A stretch of 64,000 nt of DNA, taken from NCBI RefSeq assembly GCF_002223055.1, contig NZ_NKFL01000004.1, positions 1,984,001 to 2,048,000 on the forward strand, given 5' to 3'. Source of the stretch: Burkholderia sp. HI2500 (GTDB taxonomy: Bacteria; Pseudomonadota; Gammaproteobacteria; Burkholderiales; Burkholderiaceae). The first letter of the stretch is position 1. The number at the start of each line of letters is the position of its first letter. The notes below the pieces were generated by a model that made no database searches, was not told the origin of the DNA, and was given only the letters and a program-made list of their open reading frames with translations. The translations under genes and the position numbers were made by a program. This document shows, one piece after another, positions 20,180-33,488 of this stretch.

Positions 20180-20704
20180 GTGACGATCTACAAGCTGGGC
20201 GATACGGCCCCGACGATCCACGAAAGCGTATTCGTCGCCGATACGGCGGCCATCATCGGCAAGGTCGTGCTCGAGGAGAACGCGAGCGTCTGGTTCGGCG
20301 CGACGATTCGCGGCGACAACGAGACGATCACCGTCGGCGCTGGCAGCAACGTCCAGGAAGGCGCGGTCCTGCACACGGATCCCGGCTTTCCGCTGACGAT
20401 TGCCGAAAACGTGACGATCGGGCACCAGGCCATGCTGCACGGCTGCACGATCGGCGAGGGTTCGCTGGTCGGTATCCAGGCGGTGGTCTTGAATGGAGCG
20501 GTAATCGGCCGCAACTGTCTGGTTGGTGCCGGCGCGGTCGTGACGGAAGGCAAGACGTTCCCGGACAACTCGCTGATTCTCGGCGCACCGGCGAAAGTCG
20601 TGCGCGAGCTGTCGGCGGAAGACATTGCGCGGCTGCGCACGAACGCGAAGACGTACGTCGAGCGGCGTGCGCATTTCAAGGAGCAACTCGTGCGGATCGG
20701 GTGA
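20180..20704 (+). CDS. Gamma-class carbonic anhydrase family protein
   Basis: A 174-residue left-handed beta-helix hexapeptide-repeat protein of the YrdA/CaiE/PaaY group. The three zinc histidines of the gamma carbonic anhydrase fold are H65, H82 and H87 (in HTDPG and GHQAMLHG). Starts with GTG, preceded by AAGGAG. Many members of this group bind metal without clear carbonic anhydrase activity, so the catalytic role is uncertain. hslO follows 25 bases later and is likely cotranscribed. Confidence 0.9.
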   Translation: MTIYKLGDTAPTIHESVFVADTAAIIGKVVLEENASVWFGATIRGDNETITVGAGSNVQEGAVLHTDPGFPLTIAENVTIGHQAMLHGCTIGEGSLVGIQAVVLNGAVIGRNCLVGAGAVVTEGKTFPDNSLILGAPAKVVRELSAEDIARLRTNAKTYVERRAHFKEQLVRIG

Positions 20705-20729
20705 TTCGCACGGATTTCAAGGAAGAAGA

Positions 20730-21680
20730 GTGAGCGACCAGTTACAGAAATTCATGTTCAATGCGGCGCCCGTGCGCGGCGAGATCGTTTCGCTGCGCAA
20801 TACGTGGCAGGAAGTGCTCGCCCGCCGCGACTACCCTGCCCCGGTGCGCACGGTGCTCGGCGAGATGATGGCCGCGTGCGCGCTGCTGTCCGCGAACCTG
20901 AAATTCAACGGCACCCTGATCATGCAGATCTTCGGCGACGGGCCGGTCCAGATGCTGGTCGTCCAGTGCGGTTCGGATCTGTCGATGCGGGCCACCGCGA
21001 AGTTCGCCGGCGACTCCGCCCAGACGATCGGCGACGACACGCGCTTCGCGTCGCTCGTCAATGCGAGCGGCCACGGCCGCTGCGTGATTACGCTCGACCC
21101 GGCCGACAAGCTGCCGGGCCAGCAGCCGTACCAGGGCATCGTGCCGCTGAACGGCGTCGAAGGCCCGCTTGAATCCGTCTCGCAGGTGCTCGAGCATTAC
21201 ATGCATCACTCGGAGCAGCTCGACACGCGGATGTGGCTCGCGGCCGATCGCGACCGCGCGGTCGGCATGCTGCTGCAGAAGCTGCCGGGCGACGGCGGCA
21301 TCGTGCCGCGTAACGCCGAAACCGATACCGATACGTGGGAGCGCGTCTGCACGCTCGGCGGCACGCTGTCCGCGCAGGAACTGCTCGAGGTCGAACCGGA
21401 AGTCGTGTTCCGCCGGCTGTTCTGGCAGGAAAACGTGCAGCACTTCGAACCGGCCGGCACGCGTTTCCAGTGCTCGTGCTCGCGCGAGAAGGTCGGCGCG
21501 ATGCTGCGCATGCTCGGCCGTGAAGAAGTCGACAGCGTGATCGTCGAGCGCGGCCATGTCGAGATTCATTGCGAGTTCTGCAACCAGCGCTATGAATTCG
21601 ATCCGGTCGATGTCGCGCAGCTGTTCGCGGCACCCGGCGTCGAGACGGGCATCGCGCCCGCGACCGAGCAGCGTCACTGA
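20730..21680 (+). CDS. hslO: Redox-regulated chaperone Hsp33
   Basis: A 316-residue Hsp33, a holdase activated by oxidation. The C-terminal zinc centre is visible as CSCSREK and CEFCNQRY, four cysteines that release zinc and form disulfides on oxidative stress. The GTG at 20730 opens the family N-terminus SDQLQKFMF and follows GGAAGAAG. Length is near the 292 residues of E. coli. Neighbouring gamma carbonic anhydrase gene is upstream in the same direction. Confidence 0.95.
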   Translation: MSDQLQKFMFNAAPVRGEIVSLRNTWQEVLARRDYPAPVRTVLGEMMAACALLSANLKFNGTLIMQIFGDGPVQMLVVQCGSDLSMRATAKFAGDSAQTIGDDTRFASLVNASGHGRCVITLDPADKLPGQQPYQGIVPLNGVEGPLESVSQVLEHYMHHSEQLDTRMWLAADRDRAVGMLLQKLPGDGGIVPRNAETDTDTWERVCTLGGTLSAQELLEVEPEVVFRRLFWQENVQHFEPAGTRFQCSCSREKVGAMLRMLGREEVDSVIVERGHVEIHCEFCNQRYEFDPVDVAQLFAAPGVETGIAPATEQRH

Positions 21681-21814
21681 TCAGTGGCCCGATGCCCGCC
21701 ATCCGGGCACGGGCGCATAATGACGCACGAGCGTCGCACGCAAGGCTCCGGCGCCGAAGTCACGCACTTCGGCGCAAGCCGCTTCCCGTCGTCGGCGCGC
21801 TGCAGGAGAAACAC

Positions 21815-22174
21815 ATGAGCCCGCTTCATCGTCCGTTCCACACCATCGTCCTGACGAGCGTTGCCGCCGGCACGCTCGCGCTGGCCGGCTGCGCGATGCC
21901 GCCGCCGACCTCCACGATCCTGAGCCGCCTGCCCGAACCCGGTGCATCGGGCGGCCAGCCGCCCGCGCTGTCGAGCGCCGAACGCAAGCGCTATGACGAG
22001 ATCGACCAGCAGGTGCTGCGCGAACAGAACAGCGCGATGGCAGCCGAAGCTGCCGCGCGCGCGTGGGCCTATTACTCGCCGCCGCCGGTGACGGTCTACG
22101 GCGGGTATTACGGCGGATGGGGCAATCGCTGGGGCTCGGGCATCAGCTACGGCTACCCGGGATGGTGGTGGTGA
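21815..22174 (+). CDS. Small lipoprotein with Gly/Trp/Tyr-rich tail
   Basis: A 119-residue protein with lipobox LAGC (about residue 26) and an AGGAG Shine-Dalgarno before the ATG. The middle is a charged helix-like part (SSAERKRYDEIDQQVLREQN); the end is strongly aromatic (YGGYYGGWGNRWG, PGWWW). Such tails are found in cell-surface-exposed small lipoproteins of Burkholderia. Function unknown. It is closed by a bidirectional terminator shared with ftsB. Confidence 0.8.
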   Translation: MSPLHRPFHTIVLTSVAAGTLALAGCAMPPPTSTILSRLPEPGASGGQPPALSSAERKRYDEIDQQVLREQNSAMAAEAAARAWAYYSPPPVTVYGGYYGGWGNRWGSGISYGYPGWWW

Positions 22175-22212
22175 GCGTGCATCGCTCAGCCAATTGACTA
22201 CCGGCAGGAAAT

Positions 22213-22243
22213 AAAAAAGCGCGGCATTTCCCGCGCTTTTTCA
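22213..22243. terminator. Bidirectional intrinsic terminator
   Basis: AAAAGCGCGG (22215-22224) pairs with CCGCGCTTTT (22231-22240) around a 6-base loop, with A and T tracts on both sides. It lies between the convergent lipoprotein and ftsB genes. Confidence 0.88.
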
Positions 22244-22264
22244 ATGGGTTCGAGCAATCATGCA

Positions 22265-22690
22265 TCAGTGATGCGCGGCCTTGCCCTTGTCGCCGCCATG
22301 ATGCCGCGACGGCTTCGCGATCGACTGCGGATTCGGCACGACACGCACCGGTGCCGCGGACACGGCGCCGCGCGTCGACGTATTCGACGGCGTGTTGTTC
22401 AGCGGGACGGCAGGCGCATTCGGCGACACGAACTGCACGAATACCTCGCCGTCCTTCACCATGCCCATCTCGTAGCGCGCGCGCTCCTCGATGGCCGCGG
22501 TGCCGCCCTGCAGATCCTGTACTTCGCCCGCGGTGCGCTCGTTGCGCAGCTTCTCGTCCGCGTTCTTCTGGAGCTGGTCGTCGAGCTGCTGACGCAATTC
22601 ATGCACCCGCAGCCAGCCGCCGTGTCCCCACCACAGGGGGTACTGAATGAGCGCCAGCAAGGCAATCAGGACGACAGTGACAAGCCGCAT
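22265..22690 (-). CDS. ftsB: Cell division protein FtsB
   Basis: A 141-residue bitopic inner-membrane protein of the FtsQLB division complex. One membrane helix at about residues 3-20 ([18 protein letters not shown]) is followed by a coiled coil ([19 protein letters not shown]). The WWG motif after the helix and position downstream of eno are characteristic. The C-terminal third (from about residue 95) is a Pro/Ser/Lys/His-rich tail that E. coli FtsB (103 residues) lacks; similar tails occur in beta-proteobacteria. Confidence 0.92.
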   Translation of the reverse strand: MRLVTVVLIALLALIQYPLWWGHGGWLRVHELRQQLDDQLQKNADEKLRNERTAGEVQDLQGGTAAIEERARYEMGMVKDGEVFVQFVSPNAPAVPLNNTPSNTSTRGAVSAAPVRVVPNPQSIAKPSRHHGGDKGKAAHH

Positions 22691-22771
22691 GTAAGAACCG
22701 CAGATATAAGAAGCGCCGCTCCGCGCACATGCACAGAGCGGCGTCGATATGACGAACCCGATAGTAGCGCG

Positions 22772-24085
<1,314 letters not shown>

Positions 24086-24159
24086 TCAAACTGCGACGGC
24101 GCGCGCCTGAACCGCTTTCGCTACTGACGCGCGAAGCCGTCGCAAGGTTCATTCGATCT

Positions 24160-25014
24160 TCAATTGAAATCGTTTTCCAGGAACGGATTGCGCTTCACCG
24201 CCTGGTCGAGCGTGACGAGGGTCTCCAGCAGCGCACTCATCCGGTTCAGCGGCACCGCGTTCGGGCCATCCGACTTTGCTTCGGCCGGATTCGGGTGCGT
24301 CTCCATGAACAGGCCCGCGACGCCCGTCGCGACCGCCGCACGCGCGAGCACCGGCACGAATTCGCGCTGGCCGCCCGAGCTCGTGCCCTGCCCGCCCGGC
24401 AGCTGCACCGAGTGGGTCGCATCGAACACGACCGGGGCGCTCGTCTCGCGCATGATCGCGAGCGAACGCATGTCCGACACCAGATTGTTGTAGCCGAACG
24501 AGACACCGCGCTCGCACGCCATGAAGCGGTCTTCCGACAGCCCCGCTTCACGGGCCGCTTCGCGCGCCTTGTCGATCACGTTCTTCATGTCGTGCGGCGC
24601 GAGGAACTGGCCCTTCTTGATGTTGACGGGCTTGCCCGAGCGCGCGCATGCATGGATGAAATCGGTCTGGCGGCACAGGAACGCCGGCGTCTGCAGCACG
24701 TCGACGACCGACGCGACCTGCTCGATCTCTTCGATCGAATGCACGTCGGTCAGCACCGGCAGGCCGAGCTGGCGCTTCACCTCGGACAGGATCCGCAGGC
24801 CCTCGTCCATTCCGAGGCCACGGAACGACTTGCCCGAGCTGCGGTTCGCCTTGTCGTAGGACGACTTGTAGATGAACGGAATGTTCAGCTTCGCGCAGAT
24901 CTCCTTCAGGCGGCCGGCCGTGTCGATCGTCATTTGCTCCGATTCGACGACGCAGGTGCCCGCGATCAGGAAGAAAGGCTTGTCGAGACCGACCTCGAAA
25001 TCGCACAGCTTCAT
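24160..25014 (-). CDS. kdsA: 3-deoxy-8-phosphooctulonate synthase
   Basis: A 284-residue KdsA that condenses PEP with arabinose 5-phosphate to KDO-8-phosphate for lipopolysaccharide. Motifs include [12 protein letters not shown] near residue 55, DVHSIEE, and the C-terminal [17 protein letters not shown]. Its start is two bases after the pyrG stop, so translation of the two is coupled. eno follows after a 104-base gap that holds no gene. Confidence 0.97.
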   Translation of the reverse strand: MKLCDFEVGLDKPFFLIAGTCVVESEQMTIDTAGRLKEICAKLNIPFIYKSSYDKANRSSGKSFRGLGMDEGLRILSEVKRQLGLPVLTDVHSIEEIEQVASVVDVLQTPAFLCRQTDFIHACARSGKPVNIKKGQFLAPHDMKNVIDKAREAAREAGLSEDRFMACERGVSFGYNNLVSDMRSLAIMRETSAPVVFDATHSVQLPGGQGTSSGGQREFVPVLARAAVATGVAGLFMETHPNPAEAKSDGPNAVPLNRMSALLETLVTLDQAVKRNPFLENDFN

Positions 25015-25016
25015 GC

Positions 25017-26720
<1,704 letters not shown>

Positions 26721-26850
26721 TCAGCAATTGACTCGATGATCGCGCCCTTTCGCGCCGCCCCGCACCAGCCGTGCGCGCCGGGACGCAACCGCCCGCCGGC
26801 CGGTGCAACCGCGCGTGCCGGAGGCGGCGCCCCGGCCGCCAAACCCTGCG

Positions 26851-27696
26851 TCAGGCGCGCTTCGCGAGGGGGATGACGCCCTGCGACACATCGCCCTCCG
26901 CCGCCTTCAGCGAATTCAGCATCCGCTGCAATGCGCGGGCGGTCTCGAGCGGCCGCTCCATCGGAAACAGGTGGCTGCCTTCCAGCCATTCGACGCGGCC
27001 GCGCGCCGCGCGACGTGTCGCATCGAGCCCGACCTGGCGCACCTCGCGCGAACGCGTGCCGGCGAGAAAGCCGAGCGGCACCGGCGCGCCATGCGCGAGC
27101 CGCGGGCCGAGCGTATGCGGCAGCGTCCGGTAGATCAGGTATTCGACCTGCCGGTCGAACGCGAGCGAGCGCTCGCCGTCGGCGCCGACCTGCGGGATCC
27201 CGTAGTCGATGTAGTCGGCCAGCATCCGTTCGTCCCAGCGGGCGAACGCCGGCTTTTCGCGGAAGTGCCGCCAGACTTCGTCACGGCTTACCCAGTGCGT
27301 ACGCCGGTTGCGCGTCGCGGCGGCCGGCGACAGCCGCTCGTCGAGCCCCGCCCACTGGCTCGCGCGCAATGCGCCGGCGCGCCAGCCCGCGATGATCGGT
27401 GAATCGATCATCACGACGCCGCGCACCCACTGCGGCTTCTTCAGCGCGGCCATCAGCGACAGGTAGCCGCCGAGCGAATGGCCGACAAGCCAGACGGGAC
27501 GCTCGTAGCGGCTGCCGATGTCGTCGAGCAGTTGCTCGACGAGATGCGGCCAGTCGCGCGTCACCGGGTAGCGGCGGTCGTGGCCGATCCGTTCGATGTA
27601 GCGCAGCTCGTAGTCGTCGGCCAGTTCGGCGAAGATCGTGCGGTACGTCGATGCCGGAAAGCCGTTCGCATGCGAGAAGTGGAGGATGTCCTTCAA
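26851..27696 (-). CDS. Alpha/beta hydrolase
   Basis: A 281-residue alpha/beta hydrolase beginning MKDILHFSHANGFPAS, where HANG replaces the usual HG oxyanion motif. The nucleophile elbow is GHSLGGYLS and the C-terminal histidine is probably the one in LEGSHLFPME. The family occurs widely in proteobacteria without an assigned substrate. It is separated from comEC by a tandem hairpin repeat and from pyrG by 181 bases without a gene. Confidence 0.85.
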   Translation of the reverse strand: MKDILHFSHANGFPASTYRTIFAELADDYELRYIERIGHDRRYPVTRDWPHLVEQLLDDIGSRYERPVWLVGHSLGGYLSLMAALKKPQWVRGVVMIDSPIIAGWRAGALRASQWAGLDERLSPAAATRNRRTHWVSRDEVWRHFREKPAFARWDERMLADYIDYGIPQVGADGERSLAFDRQVEYLIYRTLPHTLGPRLAHGAPVPLGFLAGTRSREVRQVGLDATRRAARGRVEWLEGSHLFPMERPLETARALQRMLNSLKAAEGDVSQGVIPLAKRA

Positions 27697-27713
27697 ACGC
27701 CGATGTCTCCTTT

Positions 27714-27885
27714 GTCGACCGGAGTTAGTGCTTTAGCACTTACTCCGGTCCCATGCTTCGCGGTCGACCCGAGTTGGCGCTTCAGCACTTACTCCGGTCC
27801 CATGCTTCGCGGTCAACGAGAGTGAGTGCTTTAGCGCTTGCTCTCGCCCCATGCTTCGCGTTCTGCCGGGCCCACGCTTCGGCAT
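27714..27885. repeat. Tandem 49-bp repeat with hairpins (three full units and one degenerate)
   Basis: Units start at 27714, 27763 and 27812, each 49 bases apart, with a degenerate fourth from about 27861. Each unit has a palindrome like GAGTTAGTGCTTTAGCACTT followed by the constant block CCCATGCTTCGCG. In unit 1 the arms form a 12-bp stem with one mismatch around a TT loop. The region lies between the 3' end of comEC and the start of the hydrolase gene, both on the minus strand. Minus-strand reading frames through it are a by-product of the repeat and are not called as genes. Confidence 0.9.
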
Positions 27886-27935
27886 TGAGCGCGGATCCCG
27901 GGCCATCTTTATTGATACGCCGGCTTTCGCCGCGC

Positions 27936-30449
27936 TCACCGATCCATCCAGTACCGCCGCCAAACGTCGCGATGACGCTCGAAGGCAAACCCGCCGTCGG
28001 CCGGCGCGACGTCGAACCGCACGGCGCCGTCGCGATCGGTGCGCGGCAGCGGGATCCCGCGCGCCTCGTAACGGGCGAGCACCGTCCGGTGCGGATGTCC
28101 GAAACGATTGCGATAGCCTACAGGAAATACCGCGACGCGCGGCCCGACCGAATCGAGGAAAGGCTCGACCGACGACGTGCGGCTGCCATGGTGCGGAACG
28201 ACCAGGATCTGTGCGGCCAGCGCGTCGGGCGCAGCGTCCACGAGCCGGCGTTCGCCGCGCGCATCGACATCACCCGTCAGCAGCGCGGACGTCTCGCCCG
28301 CGTCGATGCGCAGCACGCACGACCGCCCGTTCGACGAGCCCGCGCCCGGGCCGCCTGGCGGCCACAGCATCGTGAACGCGACGCCGTCCCAGGTCCAGCG
28401 CTGCCCGGCCGCGCACGGCAGCCGGTCGGCGACGCCGGCGGCGGCCGCATCGCGCCACAACCGGCTGTTCGGCACGATGCCGGCCAGCAGCTGGCGCACG
28501 TCGGCTGCCGCATAGACGGCCGGTGCACCGCCCGCGTGATCGGCATCCGCGTGACTGAGCACGAGCGAATCGATCACCGCGATGCCGCGTGCACGCAACG
28601 CCGGCGCGACGATCCGCGCGCCGGCGTGGGTCGACTCCGCGCCCGGCCCCGCATCGAACAGCAAGGTGCGCCGCGCGGTCTCCACCAGCACCGACGCGCC
28701 CTGCCCGACGTCAAAAACGGTCAGCCGGAAGCCGCCCGGCGGCGGCGCATCAGATGCCGGCGCGACGAGCGGCAGCCACGTGAGCGGGGCCGCCCAGCGC
28801 AACGGCCAGCCGTGCGGCATCAGCGCCCATGCGACGCCCACGCAGGCCAGCACCAGCACCGGCCAGTCGGGCATGCGCAGCCAGAACACGCCGGCCGGCC
28901 AGTCGGCGAGGTATCCGAGCAGCGTCATCATCGGTTCGAGCGCCGCATGCGCAAGCCGGAACGCGTACGCATCGAGCGGCGCGGGTAGCGCGATTCCCGC
29001 CAGCACGACGGGCGTCACGACCGAGCTGACCCACGGAATCGCGAACGCATTGCCAAGCGGGCCCGACAGGGATATCTGCGCGAACCAGGCGGCCGTGAGC
29101 GGTGCGAGACCGATCGTCACCGCGTACTGCACGCGCGTGGCCTCGGCGATCCGGCGCCCGGCGCGGGCACCCCACGCGCGCAACCGGCTCGACAAGCCGG
29201 CCGTGCCGTCACCCTCCTCGTTTTCCGTATCAACCTCACGCACGCCACGCCAGCCGGCGACGGCCATCAGGATCACGGCGACCGCCCCGAACGACAGCCA
29301 GAACCCGGCCGACAGCACGGCCCACGGGTCGGCAAGCAGCACGCCGCCGAGCGCCGCGCACAGCACCGCGGAAGTCGGCACGCGGCGCCCGGCCAGGTAC
29401 GCAATGCCGCCGGCCGCGATCATCCACCATGCGCGCTGCGCCGGCACGTTGAAGCCGGCAAGCGCCGCATAGCCGCCGGCAGCTGCCAAGGCGGCCAGCG
29501 CGGCCACGTACGGTGCCGGAAACACGAGCGTGGCAGCCCGTGCGCGCCAGCGCAGGCGACGCCAGACCATCGACACGAGCCCACCCGCGATCGCGCCGAC
29601 GAGCCCGACATGCAGGCCGGAAATCGCGACGAGGTGGCTCGTGCCCGTGCTGCGCAGCACGTGCCAGTCGTCGTCGCCGATGTCAGACTGGTCGCCGATC
29701 GCGAGCGCGGCGACGATGCCGCGATGACCGGCGTCGCTGCCGAGCGACGCGTCGATACGCGCGCGCAGCGCATCGCGCAGCCGATCGATCGACGCACGCC
29801 ATCCCGCCGCGCGCGCATCGAGCAATTCCGCCCGCCGGGGCGCACTCACATACCCGATCGCGCGAATGCCTGCGGCCAGCCACGCCGCCTCGCTGTCGCG
29901 CACACCGGGATTGGCCTCGGCATGCGGGCGCTTCAGGCGCACGACGAAACGCCAGCGCTGTGCGGCGCGCAGATCGGGAAGTGGATCGCGTGTCGCCGAT
30001 GCGCCATACGCGCGCCACGACAGCCGGATCAACGGCGGAAAACGGGCCAGCCCCGCATCGTTCGACTCGACCGCGAACAGCAGCCGCGCGCCTGTCTCGT
30101 CGATCACGGGCAGCCCGCGGATCACGCCGGTGACGACGATGTCGCGCCCCTCCCACTCGACGGGCAGGCTGTCGCGCAGCCGCCATTCGGCCCGCGCGGC
30201 CGCATAGCCTAACCCTGCATCGCAGGCCACGAGCGCACACAGCAACCATCCGAACATGGCGGTGTTGCGCGTACGCTGGCGACGCCTGCACCACACGCTC
30301 AGCACCGCGCAGCCCGCGAGCACGGCCACACCGCTCGTCCATGCGAGCGCACCCGGCAGCGCCGCCTGCCGCTGCAGTACGACCACGCCGAGCGCGAACG
30401 CGATCCACCACACGCGCATCGCCCCTCCTCGTCGACCCGGCGCCGCCAT
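27936..30449 (-). CDS. comEC: DNA uptake channel protein ComEC/Rec2
   Basis: An 837-residue polytopic membrane protein with the three parts of ComEC: an N-terminal soluble OB-like domain after two membrane helices, a central competence region with many hydrophobic helices (for example LVAISGLHVGLVGAIAGGL), and a C-terminal MBL-fold domain from about residue 580 with SHADADHAGG. In competent bacteria it carries single-stranded DNA across the inner membrane. The start at 30449 or the ATG ten codons later (MRVWWIAF) are both possible. It appears intact. tatD lies 27 bases upstream. Confidence 0.93.
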   Translation of the reverse strand: MAAPGRRGGAMRVWWIAFALGVVVLQRQAALPGALAWTSGVAVLAGCAVLSVWCRRRQRTRNTAMFGWLLCALVACDAGLGYAAARAEWRLRDSLPVEWEGRDIVVTGVIRGLPVIDETGARLLFAVESNDAGLARFPPLIRLSWRAYGASATRDPLPDLRAAQRWRFVVRLKRPHAEANPGVRDSEAAWLAAGIRAIGYVSAPRRAELLDARAAGWRASIDRLRDALRARIDASLGSDAGHRGIVAALAIGDQSDIGDDDWHVLRSTGTSHLVAISGLHVGLVGAIAGGLVSMVWRRLRWRARAATLVFPAPYVAALAALAAAGGYAALAGFNVPAQRAWWMIAAGGIAYLAGRRVPTSAVLCAALGGVLLADPWAVLSAGFWLSFGAVAVILMAVAGWRGVREVDTENEEGDGTAGLSSRLRAWGARAGRRIAEATRVQYAVTIGLAPLTAAWFAQISLSGPLGNAFAIPWVSSVVTPVVLAGIALPAPLDAYAFRLAHAALEPMMTLLGYLADWPAGVFWLRMPDWPVLVLACVGVAWALMPHGWPLRWAAPLTWLPLVAPASDAPPPGGFRLTVFDVGQGASVLVETARRTLLFDAGPGAESTHAGARIVAPALRARGIAVIDSLVLSHADADHAGGAPAVYAAADVRQLLAGIVPNSRLWRDAAAAGVADRLPCAAGQRWTWDGVAFTMLWPPGGPGAGSSNGRSCVLRIDAGETSALLTGDVDARGERRLVDAAPDALAAQILVVPHHGSRTSSVEPFLDSVGPRVAVFPVGYRNRFGHPHRTVLARYEARGIPLPRTDRDGAVRFDVAPADGGFAFERHRDVWRRYWMDR

Positions 30450-30476
30450 CGAGCATGCAGCGCCTCAGGGCTACGA

Positions 30477-31265
30477 TTATGCGGATGAAAGTGCGAGTCG
30501 CGGCAGCGCGGCGAGCGCGTTAGCCGAAGTGCATAGGGACACCGCGCCGGCGTCGATTCCGCGCAGTTCGGCGAGCACGCCGCCGATGCGCGGCACCTGG
30601 TCGGGCGTGTTGCGGGATTTGTACGCCCATTCGGGCGCGATGTCGGGTGCGTCCGTCTCGACGACGATCGCCTCGAGCGGCAACTGCGCCGCGAGCCGGC
30701 GGATCTGCAGCGCGCGGGTGAAGGTCACGTTGCCGCCGAAGCCGAGATGCAGCCCATGCGCGAGATATGCTTCGGCCTGCTGGAAGCTGCCGTTGAACGC
30801 ATGCGCGATACCGCGCTGCACGCCGAAACGGCGCAGCCCGGCGAGCACGCGATCCTGCGACTTGCGCACGTGGCACAGCACGGGCAGGTCGAATTCGCGC
30901 GCGAGCTTCAGTTGCCCCTGGTAGAAGAACTGCTGCCGGTCTTCGTCGAGCCCCGGCACGAAATAGTCGAGACCGATCTCGCCGATCGCGACGAAGCGCG
31001 GATCGTCGAGGCTCGCCTCGATCTCCATGCGCAGCCGGTCGAGATCCTCGTCACGTGCGCGTGGCGTAAACATCGGATGGATGCCGAGCGCGTAGACCGC
31101 GCCCGGCGTGCGTTGCGCGAGTTCGCGCACCGTCGTGAAGTTGTCGCGCCCGACGCTCGGGATCACGATGCGCGACACGCCGGCCGCGCGCGCCGCGTGC
31201 GCGACCGCGTCGCGGTCGGCGTCGAACTCGGCGGCATCGAGATGGCAGTGCGTGTCGATCCACAT
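30477..31265 (-). CDS. TatD family metal-dependent hydrolase
   Basis: A 262-residue TIM-barrel hydrolase of the TatD DNase family. Metal ligands are visible in MWIDTHCHLDAAEF at the N-terminus, the Glu in AIGEIGLDYF, histidines in LCHVRKS and AHAFNGS, and the Asp in VVETDAPDIAP. TatD proteins act as 3'-5' exonucleases or endonucleases in repair. The ATG at 31265 begins the family N-terminus; an upstream in-frame extension is Arg-rich and rejected. It lies between lolD and comEC on the same strand. Confidence 0.92.
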   Translation of the reverse strand: MWIDTHCHLDAAEFDADRDAVAHAARAAGVSRIVIPSVGRDNFTTVRELAQRTPGAVYALGIHPMFTPRARDEDLDRLRMEIEASLDDPRFVAIGEIGLDYFVPGLDEDRQQFFYQGQLKLAREFDLPVLCHVRKSQDRVLAGLRRFGVQRGIAHAFNGSFQQAEAYLAHGLHLGFGGNVTFTRALQIRRLAAQLPLEAIVVETDAPDIAPEWAYKSRNTPDQVPRIGGVLAELRGIDAGAVSLCTSANALAALPRLALSSA

Positions 31266-31333
31266 GGCGGCAGTCCTGCGCGCTGGCGCCGCACCGGGAC
31301 CACCCCCGGCAGCAGGCCAAGCGCGTTCGCTTC

Positions 31334-32084
<751 letters not shown>

Positions 32085-32092
<8 letters not shown>

Positions 32093-33338
32093 AGCGGAGC
32101 GCCTCCGCCGGCTTCACCTTCGCGCCGCGCCAGCTCGGATAGAGCGTCGCGACCGCCGACAGCGCGAACGCGATCAGGCCGATCCGGATCACGTCGCTCG
32201 CGACGAGTTCGGACGGCAGCTCGCTGATGAAGTACACGGACGGCGGCAGGAACTGCACGCCGAACAGGTGCTCGATCATCGGGATCAGCCACGGGATGCT
32301 CCACGCGATCAGGCAGCCGAGCGCGACGCCCGACGCCGTGCCGACGAAGCCGATCGTCACGCCCTGCACGACGAAGATCTTCATGATCGACCCCGGCTGC
32401 GCGCCGAGCGTGCGCAGGATCGCGATGTCGGCCTGCTTGTTGGTCACCGTCATCACGAGCGACGACACGAGGTTGAACGCGGCCACCGCGATGATCAGCG
32501 TGAGGATGATGAACATCATCCGCTTCTCGATCTGCACGGCCGAGAACCACGTCTTGTTCTGCTGGGTCCAGTCTCGGATGTACAGGCTGCCCGACAGCGT
32601 ATGCGACAGCTCGACCGCCACGTCCGGCGCCTTCTGCATGTCCTTCAGCCGCAGCCGCACGCCGGTCGGCGCGGCCATCCGGAACAGCGCCTCGGCGTCG
32701 CGGATGTTGATCATCGCGAGCGTGCTGTCGTATTCGTAGTGCCCGGACTCGAACACGCCGACGACCGTGAACTGCTTCAGCCGCGGCATCATGCCGGCCG
32801 GCGTGATCGATCCTTCCGGCGCGACCAGCGTGACCTTGTCGCCGACCGTCACGCCGAGATTGCCCGCGAGCGCATTGCCGAGCACGATGCCGAACTGGCC
32901 CGGCACCAGCGCGCCGAGCTGGCCCGCCTTCATGTCCTTGCCAATGTCCGACACTTGCGGCTCGAGCGCCGGCTCGACGCCGCGCAGCATCACGCCGCTC
33001 ACCGCGTCCTGGCGGGTGAGCAGCGCCTGCGCGTCGACGTACGGCGCCGCGCCGATCACCGACGGATTGCGGCGCGCTTCCTGCGCGGTCAGTTGCCAGT
33101 CGGGCATCGAGCCCGTCGGCGAGAACACCTCGACGTGCGCGAGCACCGACAGCATGCGGTCGCGCACTTCCTTCTGGAAGCCGTTCATCACCGACAGCAC
33201 GACGATCAGCGCCGCGACGCCGAGCGCGATCCCGAGCATCGACACGAGCGCGATGAAGGAAATGAAGCCGTTACCGGTCGTGCGTTTGCCGGCGCGCGTG
33301 TAGCGCCAGCCGATCTGCCATTCGTACGGAAGTTTCAA
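32085..33338 (-). CDS. lolC: Lipoprotein-releasing ABC transporter permease LolC/LolE
   Basis: A 417-residue inner-membrane permease of the LolCDE exporter. The N-terminus [13 protein letters not shown] and the following hydrophobic segment [20 protein letters not shown] are diagnostic, then a large periplasmic domain (about residues 50-265) and three further membrane helices (for example [20 protein letters not shown]). Only one permease gene is present, so in this organism one protein may serve as both LolC and LolE (LolF-like), or a paralogue lies elsewhere. lolD is coupled at its 3' end. Confidence 0.94.
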
Positions 33339-33488
33339 GCGAATCCTTTCTGCTGGTTACGGCGGGGAGGCGCCCCGCGGCCGGACCGCCGCCCGGTGGC
33401 GGCCACCGGCCCGGGCACGGTCGAAAAACGGCCGCCGGACGCGAACGGGCCGTCAGCCGGCCCGATCACGCGCGCAGTTTGCCATACA

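Noticed and set aside
27714..27885. CRISPR array
   Set aside because: Units are directly adjacent without unique spacers, and there are no cas genes.
27733..27988. Minus-strand small proteins within the 49-bp repeats
   Set aside because: They arise from the repeat unit itself and have no start support or conserved domain.
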